Of a stretch of DNA of 64,000 nt, positions 20,953 through 33,344 are shown one piece after another. The stretch is from contig OY754466.1 of the NCBI GenBank assembly GCA_963575645.1, positions 8,410,001 to 8,474,000 on the forward strand, given 5' to 3'. Position 1 is the first letter of the stretch. Each line of letters opens with the position of its first letter. Under the pieces are notes generated by a model. The model was given only the letters and a program-made list of their open reading frames with translations. It did not search any database and had not been told where the DNA came from. The translations under genes were made by a program, and so were the position numbers. The DNA comes from Xanthostigma xanthostigma. Lineage: Eukaryota; Arthropoda; Insecta; Raphidioptera; Raphidiidae.

Positions 20953-21559
20953 ATAAGACACATACACTAAACGGCGCCCGGCTGTAATCGACACGGTACG
21001 ACGAATGACGATCGTTTCTAAACTACGAATTGTCTTGCCAATTTTTTCGACAAATTTCCATTCTTTTACCATTCCAACCCACAAGTGGGGAATGGTACTA
21101 GTTTAGGTCTAAAATCACTTTTCAAAAATTTTACAATATCTTTCCGTTTTGAGGTCTCCCGAATCCAAAAAAACATATTTTTGGAAAAACTCTGTGCGTC
21201 TGTTTGTCTGTGAACACGATACAGGTCAAACGGATGAGCGGATTGAAACCAAATTTTGGGAGGATGTTTGGTATGCAAATATGAAGAGCCCTATTGTTTT
21301 TGGGGAAAATCGGCGCATGCGCAGAAGAGATATATGCTAAAACGGTATTTTTTATATAATAATGGTATACTTTTCATAACGGCTTATCATTCTATTTATT
21401 TTTTCAAGAAAGTTTTGTTGAAAAAAAATTTTCCTAAACTTTATAGTTTCGGAAATATTTTGAAAATAAAAAAAAATCAACCACTCTTAGTTTTATGGAT
21501 GTCAGAAATAAAGTAGTTAGGCATGCTTTGATTAATTTTTACATGACGTGGAACATACT

Positions 21560-21735
21560 ATATAGATAACCATGGCAACGAATAGTTAATATCATATTGA
21601 ATACTAGCCATTACCCGCATCACCTCACGCGATATCAGAAATTTTATTTTCTTTATTATCATCAAATGCCAACATTTTTGAAGTTGGAATGGTCCCGTCG
21701 CCCAATTGGCGGGAATTTTTTAATTATACTGCATG
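21560..21735 (+). repeat. Family Q dispersed repeat
   Basis: It contains ACCCGCATCACCTCACGCGA and GGAATGGTCCCGTCGCCCAA. Related copies are at 46525-46635, 46930-47085 and about 53190-53240 (minus). Non-coding and of unknown origin. Confidence 0.6.
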
Positions 21736-21863
21736 TAGTGTCGACGGCATCAACATCTATGTAAATAAAAATGAAATACTGTTCGTACGAAGCCGGGCCG
21801 GGCCGCTACTTAAAAAAAATAATATGAGTCCTGTACTCATATATGTAGTATATGTGTACTTAA

Positions 21864-21960
21864 ATAATTGCGTATTGAAATGTTTTGGAGTCGGTGTCAG
21901 CCAAAATGAAATCTATTCTGAGAACTACACCAACTCCAAAACATTTCAATACGCAATTAT
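21864..21960. repeat. Perfect-looking hairpin, about 30-bp arms
   Basis: ATAATTGCGTATTGAAATGT plus TTTGGAGT on the left pairs with ACTCCAAAACATTTCAATAC plus GCAATTAT on the right, with a loop of about 36 nt. TTTTTTGAAGTCGGTT follows shortly after and recurs at about 22286. Confidence 0.7.
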
Positions 21961-22799
21961 TTTTTACTTTTTAGTGCCTTTTTTGAAGTCGGTTCAATTT
22001 TTTTGTTAAAAATATTTTATTTTTCTCTTTTTAGTGTTAATCTAACACTAAAAATCGGTGAATATAAATAAAAAACATTATGCGTGCCTTTGAAATTTGA
22101 GAGTTTCCCTCGATTTCTCCGGGATCCACCATCAGATCCTGACTTGGTTCTGATGGGACATCCTCGGAAGTGCACTCTTTCGAATAAAAAAAAAAATTGA
22201 AAATCGGTCCATAATTGACGAAGAAATCGGTGAACATACATAAAAAAAACAAAATTTATACAGACGAACATAGAACCTCCTCCTTTTTTGAAGTCGGTTA
22301 ATAAAATGTCTGCAACTAAAACAATATCCATCGTGTCTCATAAGACTCACTACAGCTCTGATTGTAGATACTGTCTGTGTATATACTTGTAACGTTACTC
22401 TAGTAGGCTTAGATCTTGTCGGATATGCTCGATTTGTTCACGGAAATTTTTAGTGAACGCTTTTTAACAAGCGTGGTTGACATACCTATATATTTTAAAA
22501 TTAATTTTTTGACTCAAGTATCAAAAATCGGAATGCAGTTGAAGTTTTGAATTTATTGACAATAAAGGCCGCCGGACACTAGGTTAGTTTTGTCGTGTTT
22601 ATGAAACGCCACACGACGGACGAGAACCTGTCTTTTAAAGTTAGCGGTCCGTCCCGGTTTCACTCGGGTGCGATAGATATAATTCTGCAAAATGCATTTC
22701 GTTTGCGGTTCGGCGTCTGAAGTAATAGCTTTGAGCAAATTCTACCAGATTTGGTTCTGAACTAGTAGCTTTGAGCGAACTCTGACAGACGTCGCTACT
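21961..22799. other. Non-coding stretch
   Basis: No gene. About 22638-22690 resembles a Helitron 3' end (minus; TTAGCGGTCCGTCCCGGTTT). Confidence 0.4.
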
Positions 22800-22804
22800 T
22801 GGTA

Positions 22805-23468
22805 CTAAAACAGTTTTTGACGTGATAACGTCTTATAAATTGATGAATCACCAATCTTATAAATTGATAAAACACCGGCTGCATGCACGAAAAAGTGTAA
22901 CGTTCCTAAATCCTAACGTTCGTAACGCGTAACGTTCCGCCTGACCCTGTGCGTGCTTTTTGCTAATTTCTCGCTCAATTTAAATCAGATCGGTTTGAAA
23001 CCAGTCTTAAACGAAAGAGGAGAACATTTTACATAGATTTCGTATAACAGAATTTGCCTAAACAGTTTTTTTATACAAATTTATATAGACAAATAGCTGT
23101 ATAAATGCAATGTTGTCTAATGCATGGCGCGACGCGGTCGGTCGTCTTTGTTTGCCGTACATGGAAATTAGAAGATAACGTATGTCTTGTCTTAACATGA
23201 AAACGGTTGCATTTCTAATGTTTAATTCAATTTTTTGACATTAGTATTTTGTGAAATGCAACGCCTTCTAAGTTAAGTATTGGAATAACTAATTATTATT
23301 AGAACATAATACTTTGACAGTTGCAAACGTCACTTTTGACATTTCTTATCATTCCGACACCAAGGATAAGCGGATTGAAACCAAATTTTGGGAGGTTTAG
23401 GTTATGTATTACGGAATACGTTATCACGTAAAACTATCGTCCGTAAACCGACTTTACAGACAACCAAT
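22805..23468 (-). mobile_element. Family P repeat, long copy
   Basis: It starts TTTTTGACGTGATAACGTCT and ends ACCGACTTTACAGACAACCA. It is longer than the other copies because of a non-matching middle. Confidence 0.6.
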
Positions 23469-23654
23469 TTTTTTTTTGAGAAAACACCGTATTTTTGTAC
23501 AAAATATTTAACAAAAACTGTCCTATAGCGTAAGTTGCATCAAGCAAGACGCATTTACAAACTTTCATTAAAATGGATTGATCAGTGGTTAAAATTGTAA
23601 CACGAGAATTTTTATGTACATGGATTAGAGAGGCCATCTGTGTCTTTATAAGCC

Positions 23655-23882
23655 AATGTCGTTGTTTTGATCGCAAGTTGAAATGTCAAAATGGTTGTTC
23701 AACAGGGAAGTTAAGAAGTTTACCGTATGATGAATAGTGCGATGTTTAGAATGGTCTCGTTCATTCCTAATGTCGTTGTTTTGATCGCAAGTTGAAATGT
23801 CAAAATGGTTGTTCAACAGGGAAGTTAAGAAGTTTACCGTATGATGAATAGTGCGATGTTTAGAATGGTCTCGTTCATTCCT
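23655..23882. repeat. Perfect tandem duplication, 2 x 114 bp
   Basis: Units start AATGTCGTTGTTTTGATCGC at 23655 and 23769 and end TCGTTCATTCCT. I could find no difference between them, so the duplication is recent (or an assembly artefact). Confidence 0.9.
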
Positions 23883-24113
23883 TTATCAATTGATCTTAAT
23901 TACTGTTTATTTGATATACTCGTAGTTCGAAGACAGTAATTTTGTTTGTGCTTAGAAATTATTTAATCATCGCTCGTTAATTAGAAAATATATCATTCAA
24001 CTTTGCGTCAAGTTTCTTCATTATTTCAAAATTATTAAATCCTCGTTCGTAGGTCCCGATACAGTATTCATCAGTACGTCTCTATAAAGAACAATTTAAT
24101 AGTTTATTTTTGA

Positions 24114-25001
24114 CTAGCGGTCCCGCCCGGTTTCACCCGGGTGTAAAAGAATGAATGGGGAAGGAAGGGACATGAGTACACACATTCATCTTAGTTTACC
24201 GAGATGAACGTTGTGTCCAAATTTCATGATGATCGGAGTTACCGTTCAAAAGTTTTTGTCGATAAAGAGCAGTATTTAAACTTTTTTTAACTAATAATTT
24301 TTTTTAAATGAATTAAATAAAATTAAAATAAATTTAAATGTAAGCCTTAGAAGAAAGCAATGTAAAAAATAAATAAAAATATATTCACCCAGCGTGGGGC
24401 TCGAACCCACGACCCTGATATTGACAGTCGCATGCGCTACCGATTGATCTACCTGAGGTTGTGTTGTTTCAAAAACAAATTACGTTAATAAAATCCTAAA
24501 GTAAGATTTACATTATTTTTTTCATTGTTTGGAATTTTTTTATTTGTTGGCACATTGTTACAAATTTTTTCAATTGTTATGTCGATTTGAGAAAAAAAAA
24601 ACATATTACGTTAATACAATCCTAAAGTAAGATTTACATTATTTTTTTCATTGTTTGGAATTCTCGTTATCAGAAATCATCTTTAGTTCCGGAACGCGTT
24701 CCTGTCCAAAAAGGAAGTACCGGAACGACGTTCCGGCTCGACAACACCACTGCTAATATGAGTATATCTAGTTAGTGCATTTCACATGAATAGAAGCTTA
24801 TTTTTGACATACTTTTTGCAACATTTTTCATTAAAGCTCCGCTCCTAATGGTCGTAGCGTAATATTATATAGCCTATAGCCTTCCTCGGTAAATGGGCTA
24901 TCCAACAAAAAAAATTTTTTTTTCAATTTGAACCAGTAGTTCCTGAGATTTGCGCGTTCAAACAAACAAACAAACTTTTCAGCTTTATATATTAGTATAG
25001 A
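24114..25001 (-). mobile_element. Non-autonomous Helitron with tRNA-Lys-like SINE
   Basis: The minus-strand 3' end has the CCGGGTGAAACCGGGC hairpin and then CTAG (24114-24117, before T). The 5' end is TCTATACTAATATATAAAGC (after A). It contains a tRNA-Lys-like head (24387-24458) and, next to it, an imperfect direct duplication (about 24480-24540 and 24600-24662). Confidence 0.78.
24387..24458 (-). pseudogene. tRNA-Lys-like SINE head
   Basis: Minus strand: the A box is mutated, and the B box GGGTTCGAGCCCCACGCTGG is intact. It has the same family and position in the Helitron as at 5632 and 56353. Confidence 0.65.
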
Positions 25002-25707
25002 TAATAGACAAAGAAAAAATCAATAAATATAATATCAGGGAGCACGGCAGTGCTCTCGCCAAGTCTCACTGCCGTACCATCCTTTTCTTGAAGCGACTCA
25101 CGGCACTTTCGACCCAGCTGTATAACTTCGTTGTAGATAAAGCAAGAAGTTTGAATTTTTAGTGATCAAGAGGACATACTATAACCGGCTATATTGCTTA
25201 TATACTTAATAATTATACCTTGTAGTTTGCGAATTATCGCTAGTCAAAGTTCTTTTTGTCACTGTCACACTCACCGATCATCAAAATTAAGTACTTCTAG
25301 CAGTCTCACAAACTTGAAATCTTGAATTTTAGTTAGCGTTTAGCCTATAAAGGAAGAAAAAAAATGAAAAATCTCTAAATGTCATTATTCGAAAAATAAG
25401 TAGAAACAGGGAATGGGCTTTAAAAAAATCAGTAGCTGACGAACAAGATTACCCGAGAAAAAAAAGGAGGATGACCTACAAAAAAGAAATGAGATCCCAT
25501 CAAAAACATAAAATGTAAAAAAAATACCTAGTCTCGCATTGCAGTTCTTCCACACAAAACGTTGTGAGATTTCATGTAAAACCAAGATTGTTATTTTAGT
25601 TAGTGTCTATGGAAGCACCTGCCCAACAACTAGTTATAAATTGTTGCCTAATCGATTGCCTATATATTTTATAGTGACCTTAGACATCTTTATTTATATA
25701 ATAATTA
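25002..25707. other. Non-coding stretch
   Basis: I see no gene, RNA or recognised repeat here. Confidence 0.4.
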
Positions 25708-26258
25708 CTAGCATCCCGCCCGGTTTCACCCGGGTGCAAAAGAACGAATGGGGGGGGGGGGGGTCATGAGTACGCACGTTCATCTTAGTTTACCGAGATG
25801 AATGTTGTGTCCGCAAATTTCATGATGATCAGAGTTACCGTTCAAAAGTTTTTGTCGGACGGACAAATTTTGAGTTACATTTTTCATTGATGCTCCGCTT
25901 CTATTGGTCGTAGCGTGATATTATATAGCCTATATAGCCTTCCTTGATAAATAAACTATCCAACAATTTTTTTTTTCAATTCGAACCAGTAGCTCCTGAG
26001 ATTAGCGCGTTCAACCAAACAAACAAACTCTCCAGCTTTTTATATATAGGTATAGATAGAAGATAGGTACAAAAAAATATAAACAGAAAAAAGTGAGTAA
26101 AACTGAAAATTCGCTCTAGGAATCTTTAAAACTGTTCAATTACATACTAAGTTACGATTTTATTTATTTGAATTAATTGAGATAACGTCTGTATAATTCA
26201 TTAAAAAATCAACTCTCACAGTATGTGGATTTTGTAATCTATTACTATATATTAGTGA
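25708..26258 (-). mobile_element. Helitron copy plus about 200 bp of shared flank
   Basis: The Helitron itself (25708-26056) matches 14800-15146, including the G run. The next 200 bp (26057-26258) also match 15147-15345, so the mobile or duplicated unit is longer than the Helitron core. Confidence 0.75.
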
Positions 26259-27196
26259 TGTGCCGGATCGTTAAAAATGTATATCCGCGGATACGGATCT
26301 GAATACGGATATTTGGTTTCAAGTTCCGCGGATACGGATACGGATCCTAACTTTCTTAGAGTACGCGGCGGTAAATATTGCACATCGACTTTTGGAAAGA
26401 GACTATCTGTTATGGGAAAAAGTTATTGATCTCTTTAAGAGTTAACTGTCATAACAGATTGTCTCTTTCCAAAGATCGATGTTCAATATCTCATTATGAA
26501 GATAGTTTTTTAGTACCTTTGAGTTATGTACTATTGGTATGGTACTCACTGCGATAAATGTTTGCAATATAAAGGTGCCAAATGTGATTTTAAAAAATAA
26601 AATATAATCTGAATGGAATTTAACAGGTTTTTATTATTACCTAATCACCTATATATAAAATTTCAACTATAAATTGAAAATTAATAAGGTAAAAGATCCG
26701 CCAAAAACTAACGGATACGGATCTTTCTTCTCCCTCGGATATCACTACTATATTCACATCATTGATGCTCCGCTCCTATTGGTCGTAGAAATACGGCCTC
26801 AATTCGTATTTTTGCGCGTCAAAAAGTTTCTTCAACCCTGTTTAAATAAACGAGCACATTTCTAGTGCTTGTAGTATTTGTGTATTGGCAGCATTGCGTA
26901 CGTGAACTGACGGCGGCAACCCTGCATTGGCTGTCCTGACGCTAACGTCACGTTCTTCGACCGGTTGTTGCCGACTGTACGTGACTACTGACACATTTAA
27001 CGGAATAGCACACCGTGCTAATCGCCCGTCCAATGCGACAGCTGCTCTTCGTTATTAAAACAATATTTATTATAAAAACAACCGTTCCAATTTCGAAAGC
27101 GCTGCCTAGTTCGTTTTATCTACACAATAATCCATATAGATAAAAGTGTAATTCCTCAACTGCAGCGAAAAGTTAATCCCACTTAAACTTTAGAGC
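26259..27196. other. Mixed non-coding stretch
   Basis: About 26263-26750 looks like one element bounded by TAGTGATGTGCCGGATC and GGATATCACTACTA, rich in GGATACGGAT and containing a hairpin (26386-26480) with TTGGAAAGAGACTATCTGTT in one arm. A GC-richer stretch follows at 26870-27060. No gene is recognised. Confidence 0.45.
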
Positions 27197-27200
27197 TTAA

Positions 27201-27619
27201 GAGTATTCGTCCCTGCAAATACCCCCTGCACCCTTCATCTCAAATCTTTTCCCCTCGCCTAAAAACGGTTCGCGCTCTCCCGACGCTATTTTTAAAGCTA
27301 GAGGGTTCTGGTAAACGCCAAATGAAAGACAAAGAATCAGACTACAGATCCTTCAGGCGAATTTTTTGAAAAACAGTTTCGCCTACGTGTGAAATATTAC
27401 GTAACTTATTATTTTTTTCAAAAGGTTGTAAGTTTTTTCAGGATTTTTTTTCAAAAAATTCGCCTGAAGGATCTGTAGTCTGATTCTTTGTCTTTCATTT
27501 GGCGTTTACCAGAACCCTCTAGCTTTAAAAATAGCGTCGGGAGAGCGCGAACCGTTTTTAGGCGAGGGGAAAAGATTTGAGATGAAGGGTGCAGGTGGTA
27601 TTTGCAGGGACGAATACTC
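27201..27619. mobile_element. TTAA-flanked foldback element with about 180-bp arms
   Basis: TTAA lies at 27197-27200 and 27620-27623. The arms begin GAGTATTCGTCCCTGCAAAT and run past CGAATTTTTTGAAAAA, with only about one difference noticed (ACCCCCTG against ACCACCTG). The loop is about 70 bp. Such identity implies a young insertion or arm-to-arm conversion. No coding sequence. Confidence 0.85.
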
Positions 27620-27623
27620 TTAA

Positions 27624-28801
27624 AGACCATATTTTTATATTTCTTAGTAATTAATTAAAAAAAATAATTTTATAATTTTGTTGTTTTGTGTAAGTATACG
27701 TAAAGTTTAAACATTAGTATAAAATGCGTAAGTAGTATAACTTCCGTCATGTGTCGACGAATCGATGCACCTCTTTTTTTAAATTCGCCTTTGAATTTAA
27801 AATGCTCACCTCGTCATTTTGGAATTAATGAACAACATCGGGAACTAGATCACTTCAGAATGACCGAATGCTGCCACATCGAACTATATAGTGAGGTTAT
27901 GTTTCACACAGCGACGTGCCTCCACGTTCCAACAAAGCAGAACTATCTGTGTAATGTTTTTGTCAGTCGATAGTTCAAAGCCGAATCGATGTTCAAACGC
28001 AGAGAAATGTTGGAACAAGTCTTGAACACTGAGAGTAGTTAATTTAGTTAAAGAACTTCTGTCTTCCATGAAGACAGGCGGTTTGCTGATCGGCATCCAT
28101 TATATACTGTTAGAGGGCTAACGTCAACTTGTCTAATTATATTAATGCATTTAACGTATGTTAAGGCCGCTGCACACGAGGCTAGTAACACGGCTTGGAG
28201 TTCTGCTGGTCGGCAAGCTGGGCACAAAGCTGGAAATGACATTGACTGTCAGTTGCCTGTATTAAAAATATATTTTGAATTTTATTTTCTCAACAATGAG
28301 AATGCCCATAATGTTCAAAATTTGAGATATGATGTACATCACTGAGAACAACATCTCTTTGAAATTTTAATAATTTTGAATATTTGACCCGGCCTGCGTT
28401 CATTTCCTTTGAAATTTGTGGTTGATAGTAACGTTTATGTGAAATTGTTAAGGGAAAATATTACAGCTCAATAATCTGTATAGAGAGATAAGGGATCGGT
28501 GGGCAAAAAGTTGCCACAACACTTCAGCTGTATAAACAAAAACGTTTTATCTTTATTAGAGAGTTATTTATCATCTTGTTCCAATATAACCCTACATTCC
28601 GAAAACCAAATTTAATAGGTTCTAAGGTTTTCAAATCAGTCGCGAAATTACAGACAGAAAAGTTAATATTATATAATGCTTTGATAGATTTCAATAAAAT
28701 TGTTGCTTTGCGTAAAATTATTGGGAACAAAGTTTTTAATGCAATTATCGAGTGAATTTGTTTTTTCAATCAATCATTTTTTAAATGTTAGTTTATAAAA
28801 A
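27624..28801. other. Non-coding stretch
   Basis: No gene is recognised. The small frames at 27749-27973, 28145-28345 and 28524-28769 (minus) have no recognisable domain. Confidence 0.4.
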
Positions 28802-29224
28802 TCTATACTAATATTATAAAGAGCTAAAGTTTGTAAGTTTGGATGTAGGAGGTAGGGGAGGACGGGATCAATTGTAAAACGGGCCAATTGTAACAGTGAC
28901 TATTTTAGTGACTTTACTCGCTGGTGACTGAATGTCAATGCAGTAGTATCATGTTCTCATTTTGTTGGTAGTCGGTAGATGTCACTAAAATAGTCAGTTA
29001 CAATTGACCCGTGTTACAATTGACCCCGTCCTCCCCTACTCTCCGAAACCACTCATCCGATTTCAAACATTTTTTTACTAATATTTAGAATGGACCTTTA
29101 GGAAGGACATATATTATCGCGTTAAAATAAAAGCGCTTTTCGTGGAGACCAATTTTGCAACGCAAGTCGACGAAAAAACGGTGCCCATCTACAAATTCGG
29201 GCAAAACCGGACTGGACCGCTTGT
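28802..29224 (+). mobile_element. Helitron-like element with a nested MITE
   Basis: The 5' end is TCTATACTAATATTATAAAG after A. The 3' part GGCAAAACCGGACTGGACCG has the hairpin-like end followed by CTTG. A 188-bp MITE (about 28852-29039) interrupts the body at a site seen unoccupied at about 11335-11345. Confidence 0.65.
28852..29039. mobile_element. MITE with about 55-bp TIRs
   Basis: GTAGGGGAGGACGGGATCAA and CAATTGTAACAGTGACTATT on the left mirror the right arm, which ends GTCCTCCCCTAC. Non-coding. Confidence 0.75.
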
Positions 29225-29401
29225 ATAGTCATTGATTGAAACCCCAAATCCAAAAACGATGTCACTTCATTGAATTACAGATTTTTTACGGCCGAAGTGC
29301 AACCTCTTATGCATGCATAGTATTAACTTACTTTGGAGCACTTTTTATTTTCCACTGTACTATAAAATTGTTTTTGACCGTACATAAAAATTGTAGAGCA
29401 A

Positions 29402-29638
29402 CTTATGGGCTATGTGCAGGGAGGCGGAGTTACAAATTTTTCGATGCGAGCGTTTGTGGTGAGCACTAGGGGAAACTTCAAGCTCAAATTTTCCGTATAT
29501 CAGTGAGCAATGTTTATTAAAAGTGAAAGTAGCTATAATTTTATGAAGTTTTTTAAATACAAAGAAAACATAGGAAAACTAAGCGATCTGGAAATGCTTG
29601 TTGTGTTCCAGGCTGTAGCGCTGATGGCGATTTAAGTA
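29402..29638 (+). repeat. Repeat shared with 51337-51573 (inverted), coding-like
   Basis: About 237 bp resembling 51337-51573 in the opposite orientation (estimated near 90% identity by eye). In one frame the end reads RKTKRSGNACCVPGCSADGD; the other copy reads ATG-GKTRRSGNARGIPGC in the same frame. It may be the 5' end of an unrecognised element's gene. Confidence 0.6.
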
Positions 29639-30227
29639 AAATAAAGACACAAATATTCATTTAGTTATTATTCAACTAAAAAGTCATTGCAAATTAACAT
29701 GTGCATTTCTGTGAATTATTTTACTCCCAAAATACGAAGTTTCATTTCAAAATTTTAATTGCCACTGCAAATTCGGACTTGTTGAGTTTTATTCTACAGT
29801 GTCCGTAAATACATTTTATCTAAATTCTAAATAAACGCGACAATGTATTTTTAGCTGATGTTCCGCAGTAAAATTATTGCTAATCAAAGGAAATTGGAAA
29901 ATTTATCTTTGGAAATTCAAGCATTAGACGTGATCGGGAATAAGTGCGGTATTATATGACTTGTTCCTCTTGAATTCCCGCCTTACCTGGAAGAGTCCAT
30001 CTATTCGAACGCCCTGCCATTTCTTCACGTCATAAAATTCAGCATCGACGATGAGTTTCGTTTACTTCTAGACTATGCTTTATGTAAGTCACTATTAGAT
30101 TGCCGTTTGCGGTCGACACGTCTGTTGCAAGTTTCGATTGACGTCGTCATTTTAAGGCTCATATACATGTATCAGGGGTAGGGTTGCCATCCGTCCGGAT
30201 TTCCACGAATTTGTTCTCTTTTTTGAG

Positions 30228-31777
30228 GAGGTTGATGCGTTACAGTCCCAATCAAAAGTAAGTCGAATTCTAAATGTGAACTTTTCCATAATACATTTTT
30301 ACAAAAGGTTATAAGTCGATAATACCAATAAATTATTATCATAAAGGCATAAATAACATTTTTTTTTAATATTAACTAATTATTTCAGTATTTTACTTAA
30401 GGTAGTACCTCCACAAATTCAATATTTTAGGAAGTCTTTGAAACTTGGCATATAAGTAATTAAATGCATAATACACACTCTGTTAAAATTTGAAAACGAT
30501 TTACCGTACCGAACATGAAATAATTGCAATTAAAAATGACATTTTTTATACATATAGCATAGGGAAAGCGTGAGAAAAGGACATTTTTTTTTTGTTTTTA
30601 ATTGAAGGACTTTCACCATCTTGATGAAAAACTAATATTTGTTAGAATAATATATTCCGAATAATTTAAAAAATATATAAACATTATTTACCACGTAGTT
30701 TTGATAAAAAATAAAAATGAAAAACATATTTAGACAAATATTTGCAGTGGAAGGATTGTGAGAACGGTCGCGTGGAAACTATGTGGAAACGATGTAACAA
30801 AAGAGAAAGGCGCTAAAATATGAAATGATTAAATTTTTTTAAGAAAAATTTTTGCCCTCGCATAGATTAGATTCGGCTGATCCAACATTATTTGTTGTTA
30901 AATTATTTGACTCTTTTTTCTCGCGTAGAGCTGTGGCAATTTTTAGTTTTTTATCAAACACTTTTTTTTATAAATCTTTCTTTATGACGTATACAAAAAA
31001 TACTAAGAGTTTAATATATGTTTCCTCGATTTGGAAACTATATGGAAATATGCGGTGATGTCAGATTTCTACACAAAATAATATATCATAGTGTTTGTGT
31101 ATTCATATAGAGGATATAGTAGTGTAGGAGTACACTCACTTTAAAAAAACATAGTCTGCTGTCTTAGTAACGATCATATCAATAATGTGGGAATTAGCGT
31201 AAACTTTTTAACTGGACAGTCGTGGAGGTACTACCTTAATGAACTAACTTTAGAATTTTTTGTACAAAGTTAGGTTAAAAAAAATAAATTTATGTAACTA
31301 TCTGTATCTTACATATTTTTTGCAGTAAATAATTAAAAAAAAAGAAATTAGAAGTAATAAAAATTAAAATTAAATCCTTAAAAAGTTGACAATTTAGTTA
31401 AAATTGTTAAAATAGTCAAAATAAAAGTCCATAATGGAAAAGTGCTAAGGTTTAATAATTTTTTTTAATGATTAAAAGTCTCCTAATTAAATTGGAAAAA
31501 ATATTAAAATATGCGTAAGACATCGATGCTTTACATAGTTAGTTTTCGGAACTGCTGACATGATTTGGTTATTTGCAAAAAATTAAAATGTACCGTTTGC
31601 ATGCTAGGTTGACATATTTTCCATAAGACTACATGTAAAAGTTTTTTTTTAATTTTTAACTTTACAAATCTCTTAATGATTTTGGATTTTTTACAGAAAA
31701 TTTTGTCACAAAAAAATCTATTAAAAACACTTTATTTCAGATTTTTTTCATTATCTTCGTAAAATGGCTCAACCTTC
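30228..31777 (+). mobile_element. Element B, copy 2, split by element C
   Basis: The start GGAGGTTGATGCGTTACAGT and end AATGGCTCAACCTTC match copies 1 and 3. The right flank is TTAA (31778-31781); the left flank is TTGA (30224-30227), probably a mutated TTAA. Element C is inserted at an internal TTAA. Confidence 0.85.
30401..31235. mobile_element. Element C, 835-bp TTAA-target element nested in element B
   Basis: TTAA lies at 30397-30400 and 31236-31239, and the TIRs are GGTAGTACCTCCAC and GTGGAGGTACTACC. The empty site TTTTACTTAATGGACTAACT is present in element B copies at about 17930 and 39415. No transposase coding is seen; the frame at 30852-31058 shows no known domain. Confidence 0.9.
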
Positions 31778-31781
31778 TTAA

Positions 31782-32607
31782 GGGCGTCCAGGTGGGGCTT
31801 TGTGACAGTCCGAATTTTAATTTGACTAGATAAATCTTTTTTTATCAAGAGACAATAGTAGAATTTTAATTGCTTAATTGGAAAAGATTTATTTTATTTT
31901 AAATTAAATTAAATTTATTTTAATTAAAAAAATGAATTTTTTTTTACCGTCTGTAAACCGAGATATTAACAATCAAAATGTGCATAATTAAAATGCTGGA
32001 GGTATACCACGCATATTTCTTAAAAACCAATGCATTGTAAATTCACAATATTATAAATTTAATGAAATTTTTTAGCGTTTTGTTGAAAAAATATAGATCT
32101 TTAAAATAAAGATATTTTTATTGCAGTTGCAATTGTATATAGGAGTGTATCTGTATAATAAAGCTGAGATGTGTTGGGTACAGTCTCTTACAAAAATGCA
32201 CGGTTAATCTCTAACTGTTGGTACTCTATACTTTTGTCTACCAACTGTAGCGAGTGAACTACTGCAAAAAGCACGTTAAAAATGGAAAAAATCATGTGGT
32301 GGAAGTCTCGGGTTTTGGTGGTGGGAGAGCGTGCCTCCAGTGAAACACTTGATAATTTCTCTCAACGCACGTTTTGCTGATATTATTAGCGTTGTCAAGA
32401 GATGATTAAAACGTTTTATTCATCTTCTGATGATGCTAAATTGGTCAGAGAAACGTACGTCTAGATAAAAAGTGTATGAAATAGATTTTTTGCACGACAC
32501 ACTAAACGAGCCTAGTGTACACGACATCGAACCTTACTTGCACTTGTTTGTATACTACAAGAATGACGTCAAACTATTAAAACATGTGTTTTCTCGCTAA
32601 GTTATAT
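31782..32607. other. Non-coding stretch
   Basis: I see no gene, RNA or recognised repeat here. Confidence 0.4.
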
Positions 32608-32608
32608 A

Positions 32609-33318
32609 CAGTAGAACCTCGATAAGTCGAAAACCTCCCAAACTCGAAAAAATATTTTGTCCTTCAAACCCCATTACTCGAAATCTCAACCCTCTATAAG
32701 TCGAAATAATCAGTGAGTCCCTTCAAGCCATTGCGGCAGATATTGTCCCTCCATAATTCGAAAAAATAAATTGGACCTCTATAACTCAAAATAAATTAGA
32801 ATGCATCTTAACCTCTACAAGTCGAATGTTTCCTTACAAAATCGAAAACTCTATAACTCGAATTTTTTGGCGTCTCCCTTGAAGTTCGACTTACAGAGGT
32901 TCTACTGTATTTAAAATTGTAAGTGCAAGTTAATCCTCCATAACGCGAAAAAATAAATTGCACCTCTATATCTCGAACATAGCAACTCAAAATTATTTAG
33001 AATGCATGTTAACCTGTACAAGTCGAATATTGCCTTATAAAATTCGCTTAAGTTGAAAACTCGATAACTCGAATTTTTTGGCGTCTCCCTTGAAGTTCGA
33101 CTTACAGAGGTTCTACTGTATTTAAAATTGCAAGTGCAAGTTAATCCTTCATAACGCGAAAAAATATATTGCACCTCTATATCTCGAACATAGCAACTCA
33201 AAATTAGTTAGAATGCAGACAAGTCGAATATTTCCTTATAAAATTCGTTTAAGTCGAAAACTCTATAACTCGAATTTTTGGCGTCTCCCTTGAAGTTCGA
33301 CTTACAGAGGTTCTACTG
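32609..33318. mobile_element. pogo-type MITE with tandemly repeated 3' end
   Basis: The left end CAGTAGAACCTCGATAAGTC follows TA. The right end GTTCGACTTACAGAGGTTCT and ACTG occurs three times, ending at 32907, 33118 and 33318 and each followed by TA, with repeat units of about 211 and 200 bp. TA target and CAG...CTG ends fit the pogo/Tc1 superfamily. The interior is many short AACTCGAA/AAGTCGAA motifs. Open frames here are repeat by-products. Confidence 0.75.
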
Positions 33319-33344
33319 TACTTAAAATTGTAAGTGCAAGTTTA

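Noticed and set aside
23655..23882. CRISPR-like or satellite array
   Set aside because: Only two adjacent identical units exist with no spacers; a simple tandem duplication explains it.
32808..33201. Two similar minus-strand frames (60 and 96 codons) as paralogous genes
   Set aside because: They lie in the tandem ends of the pogo-type element and resemble each other only because the DNA is repeated.
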